The notes: generated from the letters alone by a model not told the origin. A DNA stretch of 6,301 nt from Bacillota bacterium (GCA_023398855.1 JAEWRS010000289.1:1-6301), one strand, 5' to 3'; shown: positions 1 through 5,528, counted from the first letter of the stretch. Numbers and translations: made by a program.

Positions 1-326
1 TGGTAGGAGATCTTGCGGTCAGGAACCTTCAGAACATCTATGCAAAAAAGGCTTTCATGGGATGCTCAGGCATTTCCGTCATGTCCGGAATGACCACGGA
101 GATCATGAATGAGGTGTGTCTTTACGAACTGATGATCGAGCATACAAGAACCCAGCTGTACCTCCTGGCCGATCATACGAAAATAGGGAAAAACAGCAGC
201 TTTTCAAGCTGCAGCATAAATAAGGTTCAGCATTTGATCACTGATGAAAAGGCGCCTGAAAACATTTTAAAAGAGTTTAAAGACGCAGGAGTGCAGATCC
301 ACCAGGTGAAAAAAGGAGGTTTTTAG
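1..326 (+). CDS. DeoR/GlpR-family transcriptional regulator, C-terminal part (5' truncated by window edge)
   Basis: The reading frame is open from base 3 and ends at TAG 324-326, giving the last 107 residues of a protein that starts upstream. What is visible is the sugar-phosphate-sensing half of DeoR-type repressors. It shows the 'AKKAFMGCSGIS' stretch, the following 'GMTTE' turn, the 'LLADHTKIGKNSSF' motif (family form: D-x-S/T-K-hydrophobic-G) and the 'LITDEKAP' motif near the end. This domain resembles ribose-5-phosphate isomerase and binds a phosphorylated sugar that releases the repressor from DNA. The N-terminal winged helix-turn-helix lies outside the window. The stop codon is followed without a gap by the GTG start of the epimerase gene, so regulator and enzyme are cotranscribed and very likely part of the same pathway. 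E. coli UlaR, which controls the ula genes including ulaE, is also a DeoR protein, but orthology cannot be claimed from this fragment. The family call is firm; the effector is unknown. Confidence 0.9.
   Translation, partial: VGDLAVRNLQNIYAKKAFMGCSGISVMSGMTTEIMNEVCLYELMIEHTRTQLYLLADHTKIGKNSSFSSCSINKVQHLITDEKAPENILKEFKDAGVQIHQVKKGGF
314..319 (+). promoter_or_regulatory. Ribosome binding site that supports the GTG start of the epimerase gene
   Basis: AGGAGG lies seven bases before GTG 327, inside the last codons of the DeoR gene. It favours the GTG over the first in-frame ATG at 363, which would remove the conserved N-terminal 'LGLYEK' strand. Confidence 0.85.
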
Positions 327-1169
327 GTGAAAACCTATACACTTGGATTGTATGAAAAGTCAATGCCGTCTGAACTGAACTGGAAAGAAAAGCTGGAAGC
401 AGCCAAAAGCGCTGGCTTTGATTTCCTGGAAATGAGTGTGGACGAAACGGAGGAAAAGCTGGGACGTCTGGAAATGACTTCAAAGGAACGGCTGGAGCTG
501 ATAAAATTGATGAAGGCAGCAGGAATTCCCATTGGGACCATGTGTCTGAGCGGGCACCGGAAGTATCCTCTGGGAAGCCATGACCCGGAAATAAACAAAA
601 AAAGCATAGAGATCATGAGCAAGGCCATTGATTTAGCGGCAGATTTAGGAATCAGGATCATCCAGCTGGCTGGGTACGATGTGTATTATGAAGAATCTGA
701 TGAGGAAACAAGACGGTATTTTGAGGACAACTTAAAAAAGGCCGCCGAAATGGCTGCCAGCGCCGGAGTTGTTCTTGGATTTGAGACCATGGAGACTGGA
801 TTTATGAATACCGTGGAAAAGGCCATGAAGTATGTAAAGCAGATTTCCTCTGTGTACTTAAACGTTTATCCTGATATCGGGAACATAACAAATGCCGCAT
901 GCAGCTATGGAACGGATGTGCTGGAAGACTTAAGGCTTGGAGGCGGGCGCCTGGCCGCCATGCACTTAAAAGAAACAAAACCCGGCATATTCCGTGAGGT
1001 TCCATATGGAGAAGGTCATGTGGATTTTAAGAAGGCTATTGAGACGGCCTGGAAGCTGGGAGTAAGGAAATACGTCACAGAGTTCTGGTATACGGGAAGC
1101 CCATCCTGGAAAGAAGACTTAGCAGCGGCAAACCTTAGAATGTCCAGGATATTGATGGAGCAGGAGTGA
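327..1169 (+). CDS. ulaE: L-ribulose/L-xylulose-5-phosphate 3-epimerase, UlaE/SgbU family
   Basis: This 280-residue TIM-barrel protein matches the UlaE/SgaU/SgbU group (about 284 residues in E. coli). These cytoplasmic enzymes interconvert L-xylulose 5-phosphate and L-ribulose 5-phosphate in L-ascorbate and L-xylulose breakdown. Family landmarks run the whole length: 'LGLYEKSMP' (6-14), 'AGFDFLEMSVDE' (29-40), 'MCLSGHRKYPLGS' (72-84), 'IQLAGYDVYYE' (112-122), 'FETMETGFMN' (152-161), 'VYPDIGN' (180-186), 'MHLKET' (212-217), 'VPYGEGHVDF' (225-234) and 'TEFW' (251-254). The four expected metal ligands are present as Glu153, Asp183, His213 and Glu252, so the enzyme should be active. The GTG start follows directly on the regulator's stop codon, and the stop at 1167-1169 lies 14 bases before the next gene. 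The family call is strong. The exact substrate is inferred, since older databases called this group hexulose-6-phosphate isomerases. Confidence 0.88.
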   Translation: MKTYTLGLYEKSMPSELNWKEKLEAAKSAGFDFLEMSVDETEEKLGRLEMTSKERLELIKLMKAAGIPIGTMCLSGHRKYPLGSHDPEINKKSIEIMSKAIDLAADLGIRIIQLAGYDVYYEESDEETRRYFEDNLKKAAEMAASAGVVLGFETMETGFMNTVEKAMKYVKQISSVYLNVYPDIGNITNAACSYGTDVLEDLRLGGGRLAAMHLKETKPGIFREVPYGEGHVDFKKAIETAWKLGVRKYVTEFWYTGSPSWKEDLAAANLRMSRILMEQE

Positions 1170-1170
1170 A

Positions 1171-1177
1171 AGGGGAG
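1171..1177 (+). promoter_or_regulatory. Ribosome binding site that decides the start of the propeller gene
   Basis: AGGGGAG is six bases before ATG 1184, the last of three tandem ATG codons (1178, 1181, 1184). This placement favours 1184 over the GTG at 1166 that overlaps the epimerase stop codon. ATG 1181 or 1178 cannot be excluded. Confidence 0.65.
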
Positions 1178-1183
1178 ATGATG

Positions 1184-2233
1184 ATGAAGGTTGAAAAAAA
1201 GGTAATGGGAAATTTGACGAAATGTTATTCCATTGCCCCGCTTCACTACAAGGGAAGGGAACACATCCTGGTCGCGGCGGAAAAGGTGGACAGCTGCCTG
1301 CTGTTTGACACTGACGGCAATCTGGTTGACACGGTCTGGACCCAGCCTGGCGGGGTGATGACCATGGTGCAGATCCCGGGTACTGACGGACAGTTTCTGG
1401 CAACTCATAAATTCTATTCACCCAATGATTCCAAAGAAGCAAAAATAGTCATCGTGACTCCTGGCGGGCAAAAGGGCTGGGAGGTAAGAACTTTGGCTGA
1501 CCTTCCCTTTGTACACCGGTTCCATATCATAGAGAGGAACGGCACCAATTATCTGATCGCATGCACTTTAAAATCAGGCCATGAATACAAAGATGACTGG
1601 TCCTCTCCTGGAAAGGTATATGGGGCGGTCCTGCCTGAGGATTTAAGCGGATTTGACGAAGAACACCAGCTCCGGCTGGAAGTGATCCAAGATGGCATGT
1701 TCAAGAACCATGGCTATTATAAGGTAGAGGACCAGGGGATCCAGACCAGCATAATATCCTGCGACAGCGGGGTTTACCAGTTCATTCCGCCGGACCAGCC
1801 ATCAGAGTCCTGGGAGATCCGCCGTCTGATCAAAACAGCGACCAGCGATGCTGTGTTAGTGGACTTTGATGAGGATGGTGAGAAGGAATTGGCTGTCATT
1901 TCTCCATTCCATGGAGATAAGATCAGCATCTGGAAAAAAACAGACGGGGAGTATAAGGAAGTCTATGCTTATGACGGGCCAGCACAATTCAATCATGCCA
2001 TTTTCGGGGGCATGCTGTTTGGCAGACCGGCTCTGGTCATCGGTCACCGGCAAGGGGAACGCAATCTTCTGGCTTTTACCTATGATCCTGCCCAGGCTTC
2101 TTACCAGGTGCAGATATTAGACAAGGACTGCGGCCCTGCCAATGTGTATAAGTATACAAAAGACGGAAAGGAGATCCTTATATCCACTAATCATGGGATT
2201 AATGAAATTGCCATGTACACACTGATGCCATGA
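1184..2233 (+). CDS. Uncharacterised cytoplasmic seven-bladed beta-propeller protein (FG-GAP/VCBS-like)
   Basis: I do not recognise a named family. With the start at ATG 1184 it has 349 residues and no signal peptide or membrane segment. Reading it as repeats gives seven diverged units of strand-turn-strand type at about 14-45, 55-95, 107-151, 172-203, 221-252, 270-301 and 320-347. Each has a pattern of hydrophobic strand, Gly/Asp turn, 'LVA/LIA/LAV/LVI/LIS' strand, then a second strand ending in an aromatic or aliphatic residue. Unit 5 contains 'DFDEDGEKEL' (Asp227, Asp229, Asp231), the calcium-binding type loop of FG-GAP/integrin-alpha repeats. Histidines recur at equivalent places after the middle strand (His75, His133, His243, His288, His337) or at unit starts (His112, His114, His176, His271), which hints at a His-lined central pocket. 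It follows the epimerase by 14 bases and ends the operon, so a role with the same sugar is likely. It could be an enzyme (isomerase, lactonase or dehydratase type) or a binding protein. The coding call is firm; the function is open. Confidence 0.8.
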   Translation: MKVEKKVMGNLTKCYSIAPLHYKGREHILVAAEKVDSCLLFDTDGNLVDTVWTQPGGVMTMVQIPGTDGQFLATHKFYSPNDSKEAKIVIVTPGGQKGWEVRTLADLPFVHRFHIIERNGTNYLIACTLKSGHEYKDDWSSPGKVYGAVLPEDLSGFDEEHQLRLEVIQDGMFKNHGYYKVEDQGIQTSIISCDSGVYQFIPPDQPSESWEIRRLIKTATSDAVLVDFDEDGEKELAVISPFHGDKISIWKKTDGEYKEVYAYDGPAQFNHAIFGGMLFGRPALVIGHRQGERNLLAFTYDPAQASYQVQILDKDCGPANVYKYTKDGKEILISTNHGINEIAMYTLMP

Positions 2234-2318
2234 GTTCAGGTGAGTTTAAGAGCAATGCCTCCGGCAGCCGGCTGAAGAAATGGCAGAAAAAAGAGAGAAG
2301 TTTCTCTGGAATATGTAA

Positions 2319-2357
2319 AAGCCTGCCTTCCTGACTGGAAAGGTGGGCTTAAGTTTT
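2319..2357. terminator. Probable bidirectional terminator hairpin between convergent genes
   Basis: AAGCCTGCCTT (2319-2329) pairs with AAGGTGGGCTT (2340-2350) around a 10-base loop. As + strand RNA all eleven positions pair, with a central tandem of U-G and G-U wobbles, and a TTTT run follows at 2354-2357. As - strand RNA the same two positions become mismatches, but the stem runs directly into a four-U end. It sits where the propeller operon (+) and sigG (-) converge, so it may stop transcription from both sides. The U-tracts are short, so strength is uncertain. Confidence 0.5.
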
Positions 2358-2373
2358 GTAGATAAAATTATGA

Positions 2374-3150
2374 TTATGAAAGGTAATTCTTCATTGTCTT
2401 TAATGCATTCTTTTCTAAGCGGCTCACTTGAGCTTGGCTGATATGGATTTCTTCCGCAACCTCGGTCTGGGTTTTTCCTTCAAAAAAGCGCATGTCAATG
2501 ATATGCCGTTCTCTTTCAGGAAGACGTCTCATAGCTTCATTTAAGGAAATATCCTCCACCCAGTTTTCTTCCAGGTTTTTCTTATCACTGATCTGGTCCA
2601 TGACAAAGAGAGGGTCACCGCCGTCTGAGTAAACCGGCTCATAAAGACTGACAGGGCTTTGTATGGCATCTAAGGCATAGGTGATGTCTTCCTTGCTGAC
2701 GCCAATCTCTTGCGCGATTTCCATAAGAGATGGTTCCTTTAAATTCCTTTTCATCAGATTTTCTTTGGCGTAAATTGCTTTATAGGCGGTATCCCGCAGA
2801 GACCGGCTGACGCGTATAGAATTGTTATCCCGAAGATAACGCCGTACTTCGCCCAAAATCATGGGCACCGCGTAGGTGGAGAACCGGACGTTCTGCGTGA
2901 TATCAAAATTATCAATGGCTTTGATTAATCCGATGCAGCCAATCTGAAATAAGTCATCCACGTTTTCGTTGCTGCTTGAAAACCGTTGTATGACACTGAG
3001 AACCAGTCTTAAGTTTCCCTTAATGTAATCTTCTCTGGCCTTTTTATCTCCGTTAAGAATTCTTTGGAACAGAACTTCCTTTTCCTCGTTGCTCAGAAGA
3101 GGCAGTTTGGAAGTATTGACCCCGCAAATCTCTACTTTGTATCCAGACAT
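2374..3150 (-). CDS. sigG: RNA polymerase sporulation sigma factor SigG (forespore-specific)
   Basis: This 258-residue sigma-70-type factor directs late gene expression in the engulfed forespore (B. subtilis SigG has 260 residues). The N-terminus 'KVEICGVNTSKLP' (5-17) is the signature that separates SigG from SigF. Region 2 is very well kept: 'GNLRLVLSVIQRF' (45-57), 'VDDLFQIGCIGL' (64-75), 'FDITQNVRFSTYAVPMI' (82-98) and 'RYLRDNNSIRVSRSLRD' (104-120). Region 3 carries 'SPVSLYEPVYSDGGDP' (165-180) and 'VMDQISD' (183-189). Region 4 has 'RRLPERERHII' (208-218) and the helix-turn-helix 'KTQTEVAEEIHISQAQVSRLE' split across 226-246. ATG 3150 is preceded by GGAGGG at 3157-3162, six bases away. A candidate sporulation promoter and a leader hairpin lie upstream. 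The gene before it is coaX, not sigE, unlike the spoIIGA-sigE-sigG order of B. subtilis and many clostridia. Identity is near certain. Confidence 0.96.
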   Translation of the reverse strand: MSGYKVEICGVNTSKLPLLSNEEKEVLFQRILNGDKKAREDYIKGNLRLVLSVIQRFSSSNENVDDLFQIGCIGLIKAIDNFDITQNVRFSTYAVPMILGEVRRYLRDNNSIRVSRSLRDTAYKAIYAKENLMKRNLKEPSLMEIAQEIGVSKEDITYALDAIQSPVSLYEPVYSDGGDPLFVMDQISDKKNLEENWVEDISLNEAMRRLPERERHIIDMRFFEGKTQTEVAEEIHISQAQVSRLEKNALKTMKNYLS

Positions 3151-3230
3151 ATCTTTCCCTCCGCATCATTTTTTATTTCCGCTAAGACAAAGAGCCATAA
3201 CCAGGCTTATTGGCCATGGATTGTCTGCGG

Positions 3231-3268
3231 AGTCAAATACTTTACAGTTTCCTGCAGGGCATTTGACT
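3231..3268 (-). promoter_or_regulatory. Stem-loop in the predicted sigG mRNA leader
   Basis: Read on the - strand, AGTCAAATGC (3268-3259) pairs with GTATTTGACT (3240-3231): nine Watson-Crick pairs and one G-U pair around an 18-base loop that itself contains the palindrome CCTGCAGG (3251-3258). It would start about five bases after the predicted sigG transcription start and end about 80 bases before the start codon. No U-run follows it, so it is not a terminator. A leader hairpin that lowers translation has been described for B. subtilis sigG; a similar role here is inference. Confidence 0.5.
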
Positions 3269-3278
3269 ATCATAAAGA

Positions 3279-3308
3279 AATGATGTACTCATTCGAGGGC
3301 TTTTATAC
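3279..3308 (-). promoter_or_regulatory. Candidate SigG/SigF-type promoter for sigG
   Basis: On the - strand GTATA (3308-3304) is followed after exactly 18 bases by CATCATT (3285-3279). The B. subtilis SigG consensus is G-H-A-T-R, about 18 bases, then CATnnTA. The -35 element fits fully and the -10 element fits at all fixed positions but the last. SigF shares the -35 element, but the GG of its -10 is absent. Transcription would start near 3272, leaving a leader of about 120 bases. This would give sigG positive autoregulation, as known in B. subtilis. Confidence 0.5.
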
Positions 3309-3349
3309 GATAGCTGAATCAAAATTTATTTCCAGTTTTTAGGTCATTA

Positions 3350-4120
3350 TTAATCCAGCTTATTTTTTTCATACAGAACCAGTAATCCCTTTAATAGGAG
3401 TGTCTCGTCACAATGGATTTTATGACAGCACAGCGGGACAACGGCAGAAGCAAGACCGCCGGTAGCCACAAGGCTTGCTGGAGTCCCAAGCTCAGCTTCC
3501 ATTCGGTCAATAAGACCATCGATCATGGAAGCACTTCCGTAAAGGATTCCGTTTTTCATGCAGTCAATGGTATTTTTGCCGATTACCCTGGTGGGGTGGT
3601 TTAAACCAATGTAAGGAAGCTGGGCTGCCCTCCTGCTTAAAGAATCCAGTGATACTCTCACACCTGGAAAAATAACGCCTCCGGAATAATTTCCATCCCG
3701 GTCAATGACGGACATGGTGGTAGCTGTTCCCATGTCATTGATGATGATGGGAGTGGGATATTCCTTCAAGGCCGCCACCGCATTTACGATTAAATCGCTG
3801 CCAACGGTTTTGGGGTTGTCCATTTTAATATTTAGACCGGTTTTCATGCCGGAGCCCACCAGCATAGGTGTTTTTCCTGTTATTTTTTTTATAGCGCTCA
3901 GGACCACATCCGTGAGAGGAGGGACGACAGAAGACAGAATTGCACCCTCTATGGACGAGAGCGGAAGATTGTGGATTTCCATAATATCTTTTATATTAAC
4001 CGCGTATTCCAGATCTGTTTTTCCATGATTTGTGGTGACTCGTTCAATAAAGTAAGTGCCGGCACTATCAATCCCGCCTATGACAATATTACTGTTTCCC
4101 ATATTAATAGCCAAAATCAT
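3350..4120 (-). CDS. coaX: Type III pantothenate kinase CoaX
   Basis: The enzyme phosphorylates pantothenate with ATP to 4'-phosphopantothenate, the first step of coenzyme A synthesis, in the cytoplasm. With the start at ATG 4120 it has 256 residues, the usual length. Landmarks of the ASKHA-fold family are the first phosphate motif 'INMGNSNIVIGG' (5-16), 'ILSSVVPPLT' (61-70), 'VGSDLIVNAVAAL' (107-118), the second phosphate motif 'INDMGTATT' (127-135), 'GGVIFPGV' (147-154), 'RAAQLP' (164-169), 'TIDCMKNGILYG' (184-195) and 'VATGGLA' (218-224). The likely catalytic base is Asp109, and Asp129 lies in the second phosphate motif. Two departures from the common pattern are Asn6 where the motif normally has Asp, and Leu110 where many members have Arg (GxDR). 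It is divergent from coaBC, whose product acts next in the pathway. No terminator is seen before sigG, so some read-through into sigG is possible. Confidence 0.93.
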   Translation of the reverse strand: MILAINMGNSNIVIGGIDSAGTYFIERVTTNHGKTDLEYAVNIKDIMEIHNLPLSSIEGAILSSVVPPLTDVVLSAIKKITGKTPMLVGSGMKTGLNIKMDNPKTVGSDLIVNAVAALKEYPTPIIINDMGTATTMSVIDRDGNYSGGVIFPGVRVSLDSLSRRAAQLPYIGLNHPTRVIGKNTIDCMKNGILYGSASMIDGLIDRMEAELGTPASLVATGGLASAVVPLCCHKIHCDETLLLKGLLVLYEKNKLD

Positions 4121-4127
4121 ACAGGTA

Positions 4128-4134
4128 CTCCTTT
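4128..4134 (-). promoter_or_regulatory. Ribosome binding site that decides the coaX start
   Basis: AAAGGAG on the - strand lies seven bases before ATG 4120. It makes this ATG the start rather than the in-frame TTG at 4138, and the protein then begins 'MILAI' as in other CoaX proteins. Confidence 0.88.
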
Positions 4135-4160
4135 CCAACCCTTTTTTCTTGTGATATAAT
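4132..4160 (+). promoter_or_regulatory. Candidate housekeeping promoter toward coaBC (extended -10)
   Basis: TATAAT at 4155-4160 is a perfect -10 box and is preceded by TGA, which gives the extended TGn form. TTTCCA at 4132-4137 (4 of 6 matches to TTGACA) stands 17 bases upstream. Transcription would start near 4167, leaving a coaBC leader of about 147 bases. The site overlaps the coaX ribosome binding site on the other strand. Confidence 0.55.
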
Positions 4161-4237
4161 AGCGCGAGAGAGCAAAGGTGAGCTTGCCCGCCGGCGCAAA
4201 TAGTGAATGTGGACCATTGATCAGCGGTTCACGATAT

Positions 4238-4265
4238 ATTGTAGCGTATCATATTTTATTTTGAA
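4238..4265 (-). promoter_or_regulatory. Candidate promoter toward coaX
   Basis: On the - strand TTCAAA (4265-4260) is followed after 16 bases by TACAAT (4243-4238), matching the housekeeping consensus at 4 of 6 and 5 of 6 positions. Transcription would start near 4231, about 110 bases before coaX. In an AT-rich spacer such a match is only suggestive. Confidence 0.35.
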
Positions 4266-4302
4266 AAACAAGGAAGTTTGATTTGCTTTTGGCTCATCGG
4301 AC

Positions 4303-4308
4303 AGGAGG
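4303..4308 (+). promoter_or_regulatory. Ribosome binding site that decides the coaBC start
   Basis: AGGAGG lies five bases before ATG 4314. The in-frame ATG at 4278 has no comparable site and would add twelve residues not expected in the family. Confidence 0.88.
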
Positions 4309-4313
4309 CGCTT

Positions 4314-5522
4314 ATGCTGAAGGGAAAAACTATTATTTTAGGAGTAACAGGAAGTATTGCGGCCTACAAAATAGCCGGACTTGCCAGTATGCTGGTAAAA
4401 AGAGGCTGTCAGGTCCATGTGATTATGACCAGGAATGCCACCAATTTCATCAATCCCATTACATTTGAAACACTGACAGGCAATCAATGTCTGGTAGATA
4501 CTTTTGACCGTAATTTTCAGTACAGTGTGGAGCACGTGGCCCTGGCAAAGCTTGCCGATGTGGTGATGATTGCTCCTGCCAGCGCGAATGTGATCGCAAA
4601 GCTTGCCCATGGAATTGCAGATGATATGCTGACCACCACTGTTCTGGCATGCAGGTGCAGGAAAATCATCTCTCCTGCCATGAATACGAATATGTATGAG
4701 AATCCCATTACTCAGGATAATTTAAGGATTTGCGAATCTTATGGAATGGAAGTGATCCATCCTGATTATGGGTATCTGGCCTGCGGGGATATTGGAGCAG
4801 GAAAAATGCCGGATCCTGAGGTCCTTTTTGATTTCATTGAAAAAGAGGTCTGTTATCCTAAAGACCTGGCAGGAAAGAATATTCTGGTCACAGCCGGTCC
4901 AACCAGGGAGGCCATTGATCCGGTCCGGTTTATCACCAATCACTCCACTGGGAAAATGGGGTATGCGGTTGCAAAGGCTGCTTCTCTCAGGGGCGCCAAT
5001 GTAACCCTTATCAGCGGGAACACGGGTATTCCCAAGCCAATATTTGTGCGCTGCATAGAGGTTGACAGTGCCAAGGAGATGCTTGATGCGGTAATCGCTG
5101 AGTCGGGGACCCAGGATGCCGTCATAAAGGCTGCCGCAGTAGCGGATTACCGCCCAAAGCAAGTGGGAACGGAAAAAACAAAGAAAAGAGACGGAAACAT
5201 GGTTATAGAGCTGGAACGGACGGATGATATCCTTAAGTGGCTGGGAGAACACCGGAAAAAAGGGCAGTTTTTGTGCGGCTTTTCCATGGAGACTCAGAAC
5301 ATGCTGGAAAATTCAAGGGCAAAGCTTGATAAAAAGAATGTGGACATGATCGTTGCCAACAACTTAAAGGTGGATGGAGCCGGTTTTGGAACGGATACCA
5401 ATGTGGTCACCATTATCACCAGGGAAAAAGAGCTTCCGCTGGAAACGATGACAAAGGATGAAGTGGCCCACCGCATTCTGGATGAGATATTTTCCGGTCA
5501 GAATGAGGGGAAGAAGGAGTAA
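4314..5522 (+). CDS. coaBC: Bifunctional phosphopantothenoylcysteine decarboxylase / phosphopantothenate-cysteine ligase CoaBC
   Basis: The C-terminal CoaB half joins 4'-phosphopantothenate to cysteine using a nucleotide triphosphate. The N-terminal CoaC half is a flavoprotein that decarboxylates the product to 4'-phosphopantetheine. The 402 residues match the usual length. CoaC (about 1-180) has 'GVTGSIAAYK' (10-19) for FMN binding, the catalytic His74 in 'VEHVAL', 'PASANVIAKLAHGIADD' (88-104), 'PAMNTNMY' (121-128) with Asn124, and the 'ACGDIGAGKMP' loop (156-166) with Cys157. CoaB (about 186-402) has 'ILVTAGPTREAIDPVRFITN' (190-209), 'STGKMGYAVA' (211-220), 'KAAAVADYRP' (272-281), the Lys-rich 'EKTKK' (287-291), 'GFSMET' (322-327) and 'IVANN' (346-350). 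All key residues are intact. It is divergent from coaX and is followed after six bases by a hydrolase gene whose ribosome site lies in its last codons. Confidence 0.97.
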   Translation: MLKGKTIILGVTGSIAAYKIAGLASMLVKRGCQVHVIMTRNATNFINPITFETLTGNQCLVDTFDRNFQYSVEHVALAKLADVVMIAPASANVIAKLAHGIADDMLTTTVLACRCRKIISPAMNTNMYENPITQDNLRICESYGMEVIHPDYGYLACGDIGAGKMPDPEVLFDFIEKEVCYPKDLAGKNILVTAGPTREAIDPVRFITNHSTGKMGYAVAKAASLRGANVTLISGNTGIPKPIFVRCIEVDSAKEMLDAVIAESGTQDAVIKAAAVADYRPKQVGTEKTKKRDGNMVIELERTDDILKWLGEHRKKGQFLCGFSMETQNMLENSRAKLDKKNVDMIVANNLKVDGAGFGTDTNVVTIITREKELPLETMTKDEVAHRILDEIFSGQNEGKKE

Positions 5523-5528
5523 GACATT

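Noticed and set aside
1166..1183. GTG 1166 as the start of the propeller gene, overlapping the epimerase stop
   Set aside because: The overlap is attractive, but AGGGGAG would then lie inside the gene, at ideal distance from ATG 1184. The six extra residues add nothing to the fold.
1016..1442. Overlapping - strand open frames of 107 and 130 codons
   Set aside because: They are antisense to the epimerase-propeller junction. Their low-complexity translations (runs of His, Pro and Ser) are typical of shadow frames.
1866..2120. 84-codon + strand open frame inside the propeller gene
   Set aside because: It is out of frame within a well-formed protein and has no ribosome site or recognisable motif, so I do not read it as a programmed frameshift or nested gene.
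2294..2307. AGAGAA/TTCTCT inverted repeat in the convergent spacer
   Set aside because: The loop would be only two to four bases, the stem is weak and no U-run follows, so it is a poor terminator next to the better hairpin at 2319-2350.
3184..3192. TTTGTCTTA on the - strand as a Spo0A box before sigG
   Set aside because: It matches only 7 of 9 bases of the consensus, and sigG is not expected to be a direct Spo0A target. Chance is the simpler reading.
3064..3342. + strand open frames over the sigG upstream gap
   Set aside because: They overlap the start of sigG in antisense and cover its promoter and leader hairpin. The translations have no domain pattern and no good ribosome site.
4722..5252. 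Open frame of 176 codons on the - strand
   Set aside because: It lies wholly antisense to coaBC, whose catalytic residues are all intact, has no ribosome site and resembles no protein family.
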